NCBI GenBank assembly: GCA_034670405.1
Contig: JAXDDX010000012.1
Coordinates: forward strand, 1-64,000
Source: Hoplostethus atlanticus
Taxonomy: Eukaryota; Chordata; Actinopteri; Trachichthyiformes; Trachichthyidae
Length of the DNA: 64,000 bases
Direction: 5' to 3'
Of the stretch, positions 44,188 through 59,200 are shown piece by piece; within the stretch, counting starts at the first letter, position 1; each line of letters starts with the position of its first letter. The notes below the pieces were generated by a model. The model worked only from the letters and a program-made list of their open reading frames with translations. It was not told the DNA's origin and made no database searches. Position numbers and translations under genes: made by a program.

Positions 44188-47100
44188 CAACCCGCCACCG
44201 CCACCGGCTCCACCTTATCACCCGCCTGCAGAGCGGCCCAGGCAGCATAAAAACGGGGCCATGTCTTATATTTCTTTATAGAGGTATTTAACAATTCATT
44301 CTTCCGAGTTTTAATAGCGTCTGCCCTCTGCCTCGGTATCTTCCCCTCCCCTCCCTCACCTCCCTCTCTCTCTCCCGGTCCCTCGCCTGCCGCCAAGCGT
44401 GGCTTTTGAAAGCGGATATCTATTAATTTGGTGGAAGCCTTGCCTCCGGGGGCTTTTTAGATTCTCAAAGAGCCAGACTCCTCGCGGCGAGACAGATTTC
44501 CCTCTTGTTTGTTCTCCATATGACACATAACGTTGCTCTCACTCCCAAATCTTTTGCTCCCTCTCGTTTTCCCCTCCGCTCTCCTCCAGATCTCTATCGC
44601 AAACGGGAAGAAACACCGATATGTCACCGCTATTGCTTGGATCTTCTTTCATTGGCTGTTGTCTCTTGTTGCCTTTACCGGCGATGAAAGAAGCCATGTG
44701 ACAACAGCAAAGCGCGGCGAAGATGAACTGTGTATAAATTTGGAGAGGACCGTGAAACCTCGCCTCCGACTCCATCCAATCCTTTCCTGCGCTGCGGCCA
44801 GATGGCCCTGCAGCCTGTGGAACAGATTTCTCTCAGTGTGCGTGTATGTGTCAAGCTTTTAGCCTGCACAGCGGGGCCTTGTCAGTCAGATCAGGCAGCC
44901 TGACGGCGCCGTGCGACCGTCATCATCACAAGAAGAGCTTTTTCCTTTCAAACCACATGCTTGATGTTACCGAGTGAGAACAAAGGCAGATGAAGCACTG
45001 CGAGACAGCGAGAGAGAGAGAGCGGTGATGGCGCATGTGCATTTGATCTGTTATTTCCAGAGCTCGCCACACCTTGTTTCCCCCGGTTGCGGCGCAGGGG
45101 AGAGCTGGGATGTTGCACCGCGGGTTTCCAACAGCAAAGCAGAGCTCAAGCAGAGCTTCCTCATTAGTCTCGAAAAGGTTGAAACCAAGACCATGAGCCT
45201 GGTGTATGTGGAACCAGAGTCAAGGATGAGCTACCACAAGAAAGCTCTCCCTCATCCAACACCATGGACGACGGTGACGACGAGGCTAACGTCCACCATC
45301 AGATCATTCTGGATGCATTAGATGACACACAAACATCGGATTTTGCTCACATTGCAATGGGATCTACAAAACCAGATCGCATTGTGATCTGAATGCTATG
45401 TACTCTGGAAGCAATCCTGCCAAGCAAGCAACGTAAAGACACGGAGAGGAAAAAAGAAAAGCTGGTTTAAGTAAATACAGCCACAGGAGATGTGTAACTG
45501 ATCGAGATACAGCGATGTGATGTTAAAGGATCCAAGCTTTGGAATCAGATCTCAAACATCATGTCGAAATGATACGTTTAACCGTAGCGTCTGTCAGCTT
45601 GACATATCTGGGCAGGATCACAGCGAGGTGATAGAAGACACATCAGACATTTTAGGGCATACATGATGTCATGATGTCAAGATGTCATGATGTCACACCC
45701 GTTGCAATAAATGTTACACTGCCAGAACAGGGAGGAAAGGTTTTTATTTATTGTTCAGTTTCGATAACCAGGTGTAAATAAATATCAGCAGACCACCATT
45801 ACTCTATTCTACTCTATTCCTCACATGCAGTCGTTTTCCATCATTAATTGTGATCCAATGATGAAACGGTCCAACTCAAACTTTGGCCCCAGTTCACTTC
45901 AAAAGGCCCCTGATTGGTTACATCTGCTCAAAGCCACTAATGCTCTTAGCCTAAATCCAAACATTAATTCAGGCAATGAAACCCGAATGCCCAAGCCAAA
46001 ACGAACCGAGAGCCACTGAATCAGAACCACCAGCCACAGATGTTGAGCGCGAGTGACTTTTAAAACTCATTATCAATCTAAATTCTCCTCATCTGATCAA
46101 ACAAACAGCCAGTTAAGACAACATGACCACGACCAGGGCCCGGGCCCATCTGTGGGGCTGTGTTTGGTGCGGTTGTAACCTGGAAACCTTTGCTTGCCAG
46201 GTCCCAAAATAACCGTTGTCAACACCCCCAACCCCCCCCCTTGTCTGTTCGGTTCACCAGAGTGCTCTACCTCGGAGTGACTGCGGCCTCGTAACAGCGA
46301 TCACCGAGCGGTCACTGATTCTGCTCCAGGTTTTAAAACCAGACCATTAGCTGGAGGGGCAAATGTTCAAGTGCAGCCTCAGCCATGACAGCCGTTCTCG
46401 GGGAATGTCAGGGATGACAGGCAAGAGCTTTCGTCAACATGTAGAAGAACCAGTACAGTGCTAAGACAATGATGTATTTGAACGTGATCTCAGCTCTCTG
46501 GATCCCTAGTTGATCAGTTGATCTCTTCTATGGAGAATACAGTAATGTTAAGTTAATGTTAGTTAATGTTAATGTACACATACAGAGGGCCAGATGTTAA
46601 CTCTTTTTCAGTAGTGCAATGTTTACGACACAATATCCGCCGATGTTTTCAAAAATTGTCATGGTCAAGTCAAGTCAAGTCAAGTCAGGTTTATTTATAA
46701 AGCACATTTACAAACAACAAAGTTGACCAAAGTGCTGTACAAAGCCTAATAACTAATAACCCTACACTAACAGTTAACACTGTTAACCAATCACCAGTCC
46801 CCGCTTATTTTCTTTTTTCAGTTTCAGACTGTTTGGGGAAGTGGAGCCAGGAACGCCGCAAAACAGGACGCTGCTCAGGCTGGGTTGTAGTACCAACGTC
46901 TACTCAACCTCAACGTGTTTGCCGGCTCACCAGACGTCCCGGTACAGCAGCAGGTCCATGCAAACAGATGAAGATGAAGTAGGTTCTTCCATTGTGACAT
47001 CATCAAAGTGTTTCTTCATAACTGAAGAGGATTTAGTGAGTTGTGAAAAAAAGGTGATAGACATATAAAGTTACATTTTCACCATAGTACAATTTCTGGT

Positions 47101-50058
47101 GTTGATTGGATACTGCTCAAAAAAGAACAGACAAGGTGTGATTTTTTTTTACAACACAGTGATGAAATTTCACATCATCCAGGTATAGAGGAGTCTAACC
47201 CTGACTGACTGGCGATAAACCACCTGAACCTCTAGAGCACAGTACACCAGATACGGTGTATACATTTATTTATTTTTCAATTTGTACCATCAAAATTAAA
47301 AAAGCAATTCCACCTGGAAGAGCTGGAAGACTACAGCCGTCTTATTGTTGTTTTCATTTCCCATCCTCGCAGCTCTCGTAATGCTCACCCTATTCCTACA
47401 TCTCCCTTTAAAATATGCACATGCCAGAGATTGGGAGACGATAGAAAGGGAGAGGGAAAAAAAAAAAAAAGATGGTTGGAGCGCGTCTAAGTCGTTTCGG
47501 CATCAATCCCCTCTGATTAACCTCCCCGCTGGAGATAAAAGCAGCGATATGCCTGAAACGACTTAATAATGTCAGGCGCGGTGTAAAACACACACCACTG
47601 GATTTATACATTATGCACCAAAGGCCAGCAGAGGGACTCCTGCGAAAAGATAACATGACCTACCCCCGAGAGAGACGGAGAGAAAACAGACCAAGGGACA
47701 CTTAGAGAGGCAGGGGCCGCGAGGAAAGGAGGCTGGATCAAGGCAGAGGAGGAAATGAGAGGGTCAGCCATGAGGATCTGACAAGAGTCATCATCTCGTT
47801 GACTATGGGCGGAGGAGGAGGAGGAGGAGGAGGAGGAGGGTGGGAGGTTCGCTGCTCCAGAGGGTTGTTCACACGACTCCCATTAATCTGCCCATGATTC
47901 AGCAGAGAGAGAGAGAGAGAGGGGGAGGGGCTAGGAGAAACACCTCAGATACTATTATATACTCTGGTACCGGTACCAGATACCTATAGTGGATAATGAA
48001 GACGGTTTTTGAAGGACTACAAGACAATATCTTCAAATTTTCATGCCCAAAAATGTCCCCAAAATTACGAGGATTCAAAAGGATTCAGTGTTTCCCCCCC
48101 AGAATGTAATTCTTGTGAGAGCGGGAAAGCCTGTGAAACAGCATTTAGACAATCACAGGACACTAAAACTCCCATTAGCCAGACTAATAAAGTTGTTTTA
48201 GGTGGGTTAGGAGCTCTTTAAGGTTTCATTACAGGTTTTACACACTGAATCTGTTGAGTAAAATCCTCCCACACCACACTGGAATGATTTCTCTGGTCAG
48301 CCACTGGAAATAAAAAATATATACACGTGTAATAATATATTAAATACTCATCTATAACAATAAAAACACATGCACTAGCTGTGGTCATCATATCAGGTGG
48401 ACGACACTGACCTGACCTGTTTTTCTAAAAGGCCAATATTATCGGTCAGCCTCTCATCAGGAATGTTTCATTTCTATCAGAGCGCACCAGAACATTTTGA
48501 GAGCCTCTGAAATAATAACGGCAACAAAACACCCTCTGCTGTTCCGGCACGCGGCTGCAGCGGCGGCGCTAAAACATCTGGGAGGAACGGCCGGATCTCG
48601 CGTCGCCTTTCATGTGGTGAAAGAGCCGAGCCGTTCATGCCGGCCGCCGCCCAGACACGGCCGCCGCTCCTCCATCTCTGCTGCTCTTGAAGATACCGCG
48701 GTGCCCCTTTTGGCGGGCTCGACCCCGGCAATCAGCGAGACTTCAAAAACCCAGCGCCACCCTTTGAATGTCGTCCGTGAACGTCTGTTGCCAAGCGCCG
48801 CTTTCCCGCTCGGCGTGGAGATCAGAGGCGGGGACGGAGGGGAGCACTAGTGAATTTCTTTCTCCCCGTCAAGCAATGCCTGTAACACATTGTACCGTCG
48901 AGGGTAATGCAACAATACAGCACAGCACACCGGTGTACTGGAGTACAACAACAGGGCCACAGTATATAACAGCAGACCTAATATACTGATGCACAGTGAG
49001 CGTGTCTATAATCCAAACAGCATCAGAGGGAAGTTGACAACACATTTCGCTGCACTACCACAGCACTGGTTACACATGGAAGCTAAAAAATATTGTTATT
49101 TAATCTGGTACGGAGTTGAAAATCATATTGAGTGAAAACAATCTGCAGATAATTTCACTTGCTTCGGATGCAAATAAACGTTTTGTATCACGACTTTTCC
49201 CTGATACTTTCAAGATGCTGACACGCTGAAACAGTCATTCCTCCGCTGACCTTCTCTCTGCCGGTGACTGAGTGTGGACCATGTCATGTCTTACTGGCGC
49301 TGCCGTGGCCAAAGGCCCTGCGGCCGGCCATACATCATCAGATACTGACACGGTTCCACCACAGCACCACATCTGACTCGTAGCTCTGGGTGCTCTTTTT
49401 GAATTCCTAACAGTCAACAAGGGATCAGGGGGGAAATGTCAACGTTGTGTTGGATCGGGGCGCCTGAGTGACACGAGGGAGATTGGTAAAAATAATGGAG
49501 CCAGCCGGCGCAGGTAACTTCGTCTTGCGCTAATGGCCTGTCCTTTGGTGTGTGAGAGTGTGTGTGTGTGTGTATGCAGACACATAGCTGTGCGCCACTG
49601 TGTGAACGTACATATAGAGGCTTGAATGTGTTTATCTTGCATGCCTCCGCTGTACGTTTACACCTGCCCTTTGGGGAAAAAAATAGCGCTGTTCTTTTCT
49701 GCACTGATGAATGTGGCTTCGAGAAAAAAAAAAAAAAGCATCCCCTGACAGAAGAGGCTTAAACAGTGCATGATCCCCCTCGCTGCCAGCCGCCGTGCAC
49801 ACACACACAGCTGCCTATGCGACACAATGTAATATGCACTTCACAGCCCCCGGATGAAATGAATGCAAATAACCGTGCGAGGAAGCCTTTTGAGCGTGCC
49901 AGAGGAATCAGCCCGTGGCCCCTGCTCTCTTAACATTTACAAAAAATCCATCACGTGGCGTTTGCAGAGTAAGCAGAATGCCGGATGCACTGTACCAAAT
50001 GCATCATGCTCTCCTTTGTCACCTTTTCTTTCCTTTTCAGCAGCCTTTCAAGTGCACG

Positions 50059-50093
<35 letters not shown>

Positions 50094-50100
50094 ACGTTGA

Positions 50101-50133
<33 letters not shown>

Positions 50134-51520
50134 CATGAGCTCCTGCAGCCCAGCAACAGTGAGAGTACGAAAGGCATCGGAATAGAGGGAGAGGAGAGTC
50201 AATATCGAACTCAATAGAAAAAAAGGGAAAGAATACCGAAGGTGTATCCCTATTGTGTGTGTGTGTGAGAGAATGTGTGAGAGAATGTGTGTGTGTGTGT
50301 GTGCATGCCATTGTATTAAGTCTATGTTCCCTTTTGAAAGGTACCCCCCGCTGCTCAGTGCTGTCTGCTGTGTCGGACAGAGTTCCCCCCTGATGAATGC
50401 ACGTCGAGCTACACAGAAGATTTAGCTGTTTTCTTTCAGGTTTTTTTTTTTGGTTTTTTTGTCCCGACCCTGTTGCTCATAATGTGTGCTATTGCCGTGT
50501 TAGAGAGACATGGGGAGAAAAATGATGGGAAAAGAGAAAAGGGCAAAGAGAAAACTGGATGGAGAACCTGAGAAATGACTGATGTGGGGTTCACCCGAGG
50601 TCGTCCTCAACCGCTGGTCAGATTAACCTTCAAGCCTTCAGAGTATTATAGCACAACCCGGGCATACTGTCAACATGCATGACAGTAACATCCCTTGATT
50701 GATGAAGTTAGCCTAAATCAAGACAGGTCAACATTACCGGTGTTGCGGCAAAAAATGTTGATTCCTTAAATAATGTGTCTCCCTGGCAGTGTGTCCTCGT
50801 TTTGAACTGTGTTTTGTCGCTTTGCCGCAAAGAAACACGCTTAGTAAATGACAAGTAGGCCAACGTACATCCTGACGACGCAGAATCAATGCTTATGGTT
50901 TGAGTTAGTACCATCACAAACAAGCTAGGCTACTTCCATTCTTTGTAATCCTGTTAAACATCGCTTTAGTTTGAAAAGCTAGCGAGACGAAAACAACCCA
51001 CAAAAATTGAAATTGCTTTGTCGTCCTTTTTCTTCCCTGGTGTGAAATCGAGGCAAAGACACCGCCAGGAGAGACATATCGGAGAGGAATTACAGTTTCT
51101 AACAGTAAAATAACAGTAAAAATGGGATTACAGAGAATGAAATGAGTCTATTAGAAAGTAACCTCGTAATGACCGGCGAGCACGCCTGTCTGTCACCTTT
51201 TACCTCAAACCGTTGATTCTACGAGGAAGCTCTCGGGCTACGCATTAGCCGGATTGTCGTTTGTTATTATTATTTTCGACACTATAATTCCCATGTGCAG
51301 TGGCAGAATCCGTCTTTTAGGCGACACTAATGTCAACAATGTGGTGAGGACTAAATGGCACTGGGATGAAAAACTGGAGCAGCTATTCTGTCTGTTTGTC
51401 TGAATCGGCTGCCTTACCCAAACAAGTCGCTGCTGTAAATGAATTCCTATAAAGTGCTTCAGAGTGGAAGATGTTTGACATGGGGTTGATTGATAGTGGA
51501 GAGAAACATGCACGTGTGAA

Positions 51521-51552
<32 letters not shown>

Positions 51553-53182
51553 ATACCTTTATGAGTGAATGGTTGAAAGTGTGGGAGACTGACAAGACTC
51601 TGAAATGAGGCAATACAGCGCGCATGTCACAGTTCTCGCCACTGACATTTAAAAAAGCAGATAAAACGATGAAGAAAACATGCACACATTATTTATTTAT
51701 TGTATGAGAAAAATAATAACATCATAACCCAATTCATTTTATCCACTCGCTTAATGGCATTGACCAAGGTTGTGGGAGATTGACCCCATTGGTCAACTTA
51801 TCTGGGATATTATGAGAACATAGACACCAAAACCATCCGTGGTCCCAGGTACCGATGCTCCATGCTGACACTTCCTGTTTGCGACAAATCCTCTTGTTGC
51901 TCTTGTTCTTTGTTTTTCCTCCTTTTTATTTATTTTGTTAGACTTGTTTTTGTTAGACTTGTGGATTTCACTATCATACTCTATGCTGTGTGTAGACTGT
52001 ATATAGTCATTTTCTCCACCGCAGGAACTCTCCAGGAACCAGGACCTTTGAGCTTTCCCACCGGGGGAACTAGCCCCGGAAAAGGTTCCTCTAGGATAGT
52101 TCCTGTTAGCGAGGTAGCACTTTTTTGGGGGGGGGGACAAAGCACTGAGACTGTTGGGTTTAGAGGAATTAGGAGGGATGGCGCTGGTTCTTGAGAAGTG
52201 CAGCAGAGGCCTGGGCTGCAGAGACAGGCAACAGGGCAGCGGGAATGGATTTGTTATGTACCTGCTGAAGTAATACCAGGTGATGGTGGAAGTGTTTTAA
52301 AAGTCAAGGTGTGATCTTTCTGACAGCTACATGGAACCATGCTGCTAGAAGTGCTATTAGTAATTCAGCATCTTTTACTGAAGGCGATGGTTCAGTTCAG
52401 CCAGCTGGGTCAAACTTTTCTTATTCCGAAGGCTTAAAAGTGCCTTTCATTCAGTTTTCCTTTCAGTCCCTGACTAAAGTATATGATAACTATTCAAGCT
52501 GTGAGCCCCGGATCTTCTTCAATATAACAAAATCTGTCAAAGCTTTATCACTGCTCCGTGTAACCAATCGAAAGGCTTTGTTCTAAAGTTCAGCCTAAGG
52601 AAATATCTTTAAGTTATGTCTGAACCAGCCCTGGGATGATGTGAATGATTGGTGCAAATGTTCTGAGGACAAAATTTGCACTAGCCTCGAGAACGGCTCC
52701 TATTTGATCTGTTAAGTGCTTTGCGAGGAGTCGGGAGAAGATATTATGACTCATGGCTACCCAGCTGCCATCTGTATGCAGGGTTCAGCACTTCCTGTAT
52801 TGGAGGGGGAAGAGGTGGCACCAAAGGTCGCCCCCGGCAACATCCCTCAGTGACAATGACAGCGGAGGCGGTATTAACAGGCAGCTTCGGGTCCGCTCCT
52901 TAAATTTAGAGGTGATGCGAGTGACCCAAATCAGTGATTCAGCGGTTCTGGAGGCAATTGTTGCAAAAAAAATAAAGAAAAGACAAAAAAAAAAAAAAAA
53001 AAAAAAAATCAGCTGATGAGGGCAGAGAAAGTAAGAATCCAGTTGAGTTCAGTAAGAGTTCAGCTGCATTTATTTTGTGCATTTCCAGTATACTCCTCTA
53101 ATTTGGCAGAGCTCAGCGATGGCGAATGGGAGCTCGGAGAAGAGCCGCTATACGGAGCACTATGTCGTATTTCGCTGTGATT

Positions 53183-53228
<46 letters not shown>

Positions 53229-56200
53229 CGCGTGCACACTTGCGGAGGAGCTTCACTACGGCTTCGTGTAAAAAGCATCGTGTAAACATTATGCATTACA
53301 TGTATGACCTCTGTGTTTCCTCTCGTTGCCCGGTGGGATAACATAAAAATACATGAAGACTGGCGGCAGGCTCCATCCATAACCCGGTGGACAGTGGTTT
53401 CCGGCACAACGCAGCCGTTAACTAGGTAGCTATTGTATACTCATGGGCAGGCAGGCTGAAATATGAGGGCTGAGGACAAGAGGTCTTCCCAGAATGCTAA
53501 ACTCTCTCTCTCTCCCCCTCTGTCTCTCGCTCTCTCTCCCCGCCGTGCCCTGCAACCAATCTGACGCCTAATTAATCCTGAAGGTCTTTTGTTCCGCTGA
53601 GGTTTTCCTCTCTTTTCCCCCCACTGCACTCCATCCATCCTCGCCTCCCTCGCCTCCCTCGCCCCCCCAGCCTGCCTCTCATCCTTCCCCCTGCCAGCTC
53701 CCTTTTATGCCCCCACCCCCACTTATTCCACCCTCTCCCATTTTGTCTCCCCCAAGGGAGGCAGGGTATGGTCCCAGAGCGCAGGACGGCGGTAACAGAT
53801 GTTTGTTCTTTTTTTTTTATTGAGGGAGGGGGGGGTATTTTTCTCTTTTTCCATCTTAAGGGGAATTTAACCAACAGCAAAATGTATGGCTGTTGTTGAA
53901 TTCAGTCCCAGTGTCCTAATTACACTCTTCCTGCAGGAGACGTTCATGTTTTTTCGACGTAGGTACGCCGCGACGTATCTGTTTTGAAAAAGACAGTTAT
54001 TAGCAGGCTAACGTAAAGGTGAGGATTTTAAAGTAACAACTTCTACTTTCACGGTACGCCATGTGCAGGCCGTGATACCTCCGGATGGCTGTTCAACCTG
54101 GACTCGGGTATTGTAGGAGTTCTACGCCTGGTAACACTAATGGTTTTTTTTCAGATGTAGTTAGTTATATATCTGGTTTAAAAAAGGGCACAAAGGTGGG
54201 GATTTTAAGATAAGAGCCTTTAATTTGTCTAGAGAGCGCCGAGCGTATCAACAGCAACGAGACATGCGGGCTGGGAAAAGCTCTCCGGAGGTTTGGCGGC
54301 CCAGTGGGTCCAAATGATCCTCCAGACATGTGAGTGGGAGGAGGGGGGCAACCACTACCAGGAGCTGTGTGTGTGTGTATGTGTGTGTGTGTGTGCACGC
54401 TAGGGTTAGACTGATATATGTGGCTGATATTGGCCTTTCATTTATGGTATAGTTGACCAATACAACACTGGTTGTCTCTGGAAGCTCTTCCCATATGGAA
54501 ATGTAATATATGTACATATAGTAAATTTCCATATATGAAATATATGCACATATGAAGGAAAAACATATATGTACATGTATGTACAAACTATATATGAAAC
54601 CTATTAGAAATTGGAACAATTTCATATATGACATATATGTCTAGCCCATACAAATATATATGTTTATGTATGTATAATGCATTTTGTGACATATATGTCA
54701 CGTATATAATTATTTATACATATATGTATAATGTACAAATTACACATATATGCATAGCATGTACATATATGTCTAGCCCATACAAATGGATGGTAAATGG
54801 ACTGCATTTATATAGCGCTTTTATCCAAAGCGCTTTACAGTATATGCCTCTCATTCACCCATTCACACTCACACACCGATGGTGAGCTACCATGCAAGGT
54901 GGGGTTCAGTATCTTGCCCAAGGACACTTCGACAGGTCAGGAGGAGCCGGGGATCGAACCTACGATCTTCTGATTGGAGGCCGACCCGCTCTACCTCCTG
55001 AGCCGCAGCCACCCCATATAAGTAGAGAGTCCTCCCCGTCGGGGAATTGAACCCCGGTCTAGTCGGTATACTAACCACTATACTAACGAGGAGAGGCATA
55101 TGTTTATGTTTATGTTATATATGTTGTATATATGTTGTTTTAATAAACATATATAAATATATAAATTAAACATATTGTTAACATATATGGTTGCAACATA
55201 TAATACCATATACAAATTCATACAATACAAATTTTTAATATATGTACATATACAAATTTTACTATGGATATTTCATATATGTTAAAACCTATATCGTCAT
55301 ACATCCTATGTGGTAATAATATATCGCCATATATGTAACATATATGGCAATATCGCTCACTGATATAGGGGCATATATGTCATATATTACATTTCCGTAT
55401 GGGTTAACCTGAATTGATTCTAATACAACATGAGTCTGATGCAGAGTTTTAGTGTCCCGTGGTCCAGTCGCTGTTTCAGAGGCTCTTACTCCTCCGGTTT
55501 TGGCATGAAAATGGTCAAATGTAAACACGCTGAGTGTTAAAAACTGATATTTCCTCTACTGCCTTCAGCTGAACTGTCCATCCTGCTGAATTTGCACTTT
55601 TATCCTCATCTTAACGTTTTAACTTTTCCTTATTTTGATTCCATTTTAATTTAATTTCAATATAAATTGTCCTTTTATTATTTTTAATGTCCACGTTCTT
55701 ATTAAATGTTTTATGCATCTGTAAAGCACCTTGAACTGCCAATGTGTGTGAATACCCTTGAATGTCGGGACAAAATATCAGCTGTGAGGTTCATTCTAAA
55801 AATATCAGACTTCAAAAGGCCATATAAGTCAAACCTGACTAAGAATAAGACGATATAACGTACTGAAGGTAGTAATAGTAATACTAACTGGACATGCTGA
55901 TAATAATACAGTGGAAAAAACAACTTGTGGCATCATGGGGGCTTTGTTGATGTTGATCCAATATTTCATTTTGGTATAACATGTCTGGTTAGTCATGATG
56001 GGTTCAGGAACAATCGGATTCTAAAACGCCACGCTGGTGTGCACTGATCATGGGTGCGTGCACGTCTACTGCCTGCATGCGTGACTGTCAGATCGTCCAT
56101 TGGCAACCACTGGCTGGAAGGTCATTTAAAGGCCAGACATCCAGACCTCTCCCCTCTCTCTCTCTCTCTCTCTCCCCTCCCTCCCCTAACCCTCTCTCCC

Positions 56201-59200
56201 GCCTGAGAACCAGAGATAAACCTACACGTGCCAGCCACACAGGACCAATAGCCATGATTTATCGGAAGCCATTTGGTACCTGAACGCCTATGAAATTGTA
56301 ATGAACTTGATTATGCTTTTAATGAAGTGTGAGAGGTTCCTCAGAAATGATTATAGCCATGCGCTCGCACACAGCTAGGGAGCGTGGAGGAGAGAGGAGG
56401 GCGAAGGAGGGAGGACGGGAGGAATGGAGGACTGTCAGAAAGAATGAAGACTTAGTGCCAGGCTCTCAGGAGGGCGACCGGAGGTGCAAACAGGAGCACC
56501 GCGGTTCTTTGGAATAGATTACAGGGGCGTTTTACTGTATATGTGAAGTGACTTGACCTGACCAACCCAATTTCAGTTCCACCCTGCTCAGGGATTTTCC
56601 CCTCAAAGCTGCATGCTGACGCGGCACATTACATCCAACAGCCTGCAGCCTCATAGGTCATGTTTTGCATACATTTTAGACAGTTCAGGATGAGTCTAAC
56701 CTTTCCATGTACAAAGTGCTCCCATTTAGAAAGAGAAACATTATTGTTCTGTAACGTCACACACAAATCTCCACTCTTCGGCGCAGGTTTACTTTAAATA
56801 CCAGCCGATGAGGTAGGTGGCTGCTAAAAGGCCAGTCCAGATGCAAACAGCGGCTTTCTGCACACGCTAAGTAATATATAACATGGTGTGGTGCTTCACT
56901 GACCCCTGTAGGGATCTTCTATTTTCTGCTGCTCGCCTCCAGGGAGGTCAGAGGTCAGGATCGGATACAGAACAGCTGGTGGTGTCTTGCTCAAGGACAC
57001 GTCAGCAGAGGGGATGCTTACTGACACGGGTGCCAAAACTCAAGTTTGAATTTCTTCGGGGGTACTCGCGCTGAAACATTAAGCCGCCCTGGGGACTCAT
57101 ACTTCACTGGAACGAGGCGCTGTGACAATTTAAAACAATTCTCCTGAAAAGCCCGCGTTAATGACAAGCGCTGAGGTATTTCACGTTTTTGCTGCATCAC
57201 GCCTCGAGCTGCCAGAAGAAACACCGCAATCATTCATTCCAGCAATCTGGCCTGTACCGCCATCCACCCCTCGGTGCCGTGCATTTTATTTAATTGCGTC
57301 GGTAGAAAGTGATGAATACAGATGTTATTTTCGGGTCCCTACAGTTTGCGCTGCACCACTTATGGTGATAATCACAGTTGATCTGTGAGTAGAATCTGCT
57401 GTGGCAGCTGTCTGTAAGTGTGTATCTATCGAGATCGCTGTCCAACTGCTGAGGCTGTAACACTGTCTGCAAGGTCTCCGAAGCTGTTAATCAACTCCTC
57501 TCTAATGTGTTGTTCACACCTTCTCCCTCTCCCTCGCTTGGTAAATTTCTATCTTAGACAGGGTGCTTGGCCCGGCGATCGCTGTCGCTAATTTGTTGTG
57601 GCAATATTAATTAATGATCGGCCTGTCACAGCTGTTTATATTGAGACAGATTAGAAGGGGGAGAGATTAGACAAAGAAAACAATCTGCGAAAGGCTCGGC
57701 GGCTGACAGGGGTCACCTTCACGTGTCTGAAATCATATTCAATTTGCCACGGTGGAGGCAGGGAAATAACTGCACTTGATGAGTCCATACCCAGCCCTAT
57801 CTGCGATGGTTAGCATTTAGAAACAGCTAAATCAAATATTGAACCGTGATGAAGAAAAGGAAAACATACAGTCGCGTTTGATTTCAGCTGCTACTAAGAA
57901 AGATGAAAATATTGCGCGGCACTTCTAATGCCTGCAAACACCAAAGTTGACAGAGATGCCCACTTCTTAATCAGCAATTTGTCCCTCATGCCTCTTCATC
58001 CTTTCTCTCCTCACTGCCCTCGTCCTCCTCTAACCCTGACTTCCCTTCGGCTCTGCCACCGAGCATTTCCTTATTCAAATGGAGCTTAATCCAAGGTGGC
58101 AGAGTGCAGTACTGTACCCTGACCACTGACCCCAGTACTGTCTGTCCATCTAGTCCCGCTGACTCTCTGCTGCACTCGAGCCTCGGGCTCGGTTGACTTG
58201 GCAACACGGCAGAGTGTTGTCACGGCGAGGAGAGATTAAGTGGCCAATCAAGGCCTGAACAGCGGGGTAATCATTCCACTTGGTAATATGGGTGTCAGGA
58301 TTACTCCGGCACTTTCTCACTTCACTGTGCAGGCTTTTAAAAGGCAAAGCTGTTTCTCTACGGCGGCAGACTAGTGTGGATTACATTAAAGGACGTTGCC
58401 AGTTCGAATCCCCAGACTGGCTGGGGAGAGTGAACGAGTAATGCTCTCTCCTCCCCCAACAACTACTACCGATGTGCCCCTGAGCAAGGCACTTAACCGC
58501 CAACATCGCTAGTGGAGCTGCTCTGAGAGGTGAATGTACGGAGAGCAGTGAATGGGATTGCAGTAGTATGCATGCTCGTTCAATTTCCCAAGATAAAGGT
58601 TAAACAGGTTAAACAGGTTAAAAAAGAAAATTCAACGACCCTTTAATGACAAGAAAGTTCCTTCAGTTCTTGTACCGAAGCACGCCGCCTCGTTTCTGCT
58701 GCCATTGTTAAAATCAATTCCCATACACTTGGGTGGGATGGAGAAAAGGCAGGACACTTGCTGAGAGACGAGAGGTGAGGTGTGCCAGTTGTAAAATAGA
58801 GTATGCCGGTCTTGTCTGTCTTGTCTTGTTATTCCTTATTATGTATGTGGAGCCGGCGGGGCATGAGAAGAATCCAGCACCTTACAGGTTGGGTGAGTTT
58901 CAGTGTTTCACTTGGGAGCTGGACTGTGGACCTACCAGCCTACCAGCCCACCAGCCTACCAGCCTCCTAGCCCCCCAGGCTACCAGCCCACCAAGCTGGT
59001 AGAGAGGACCTAAAAATTAAGAAATAGGGCCTCCCAAAGAACCAAGTGATCCTCCTCATCTTTCTCTTTTCCCTCTTTTATATTTTCTACAGTTCTGTCT
59101 TTCATTCTTTCTCTCTCTGTATCATCTCCTTCCCTACCTTTGTTTTACAGGAGGGAAGGTGCAGTATTGTCCTAACCTCCTGCCTTGCCTCTGACCATGC

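Noticed and set aside
52010..52140. Clustered GGAAC/GTTCC words suggesting a palindromic DNA element
   Set aside because: I could not find paired termini or a second copy in the window.
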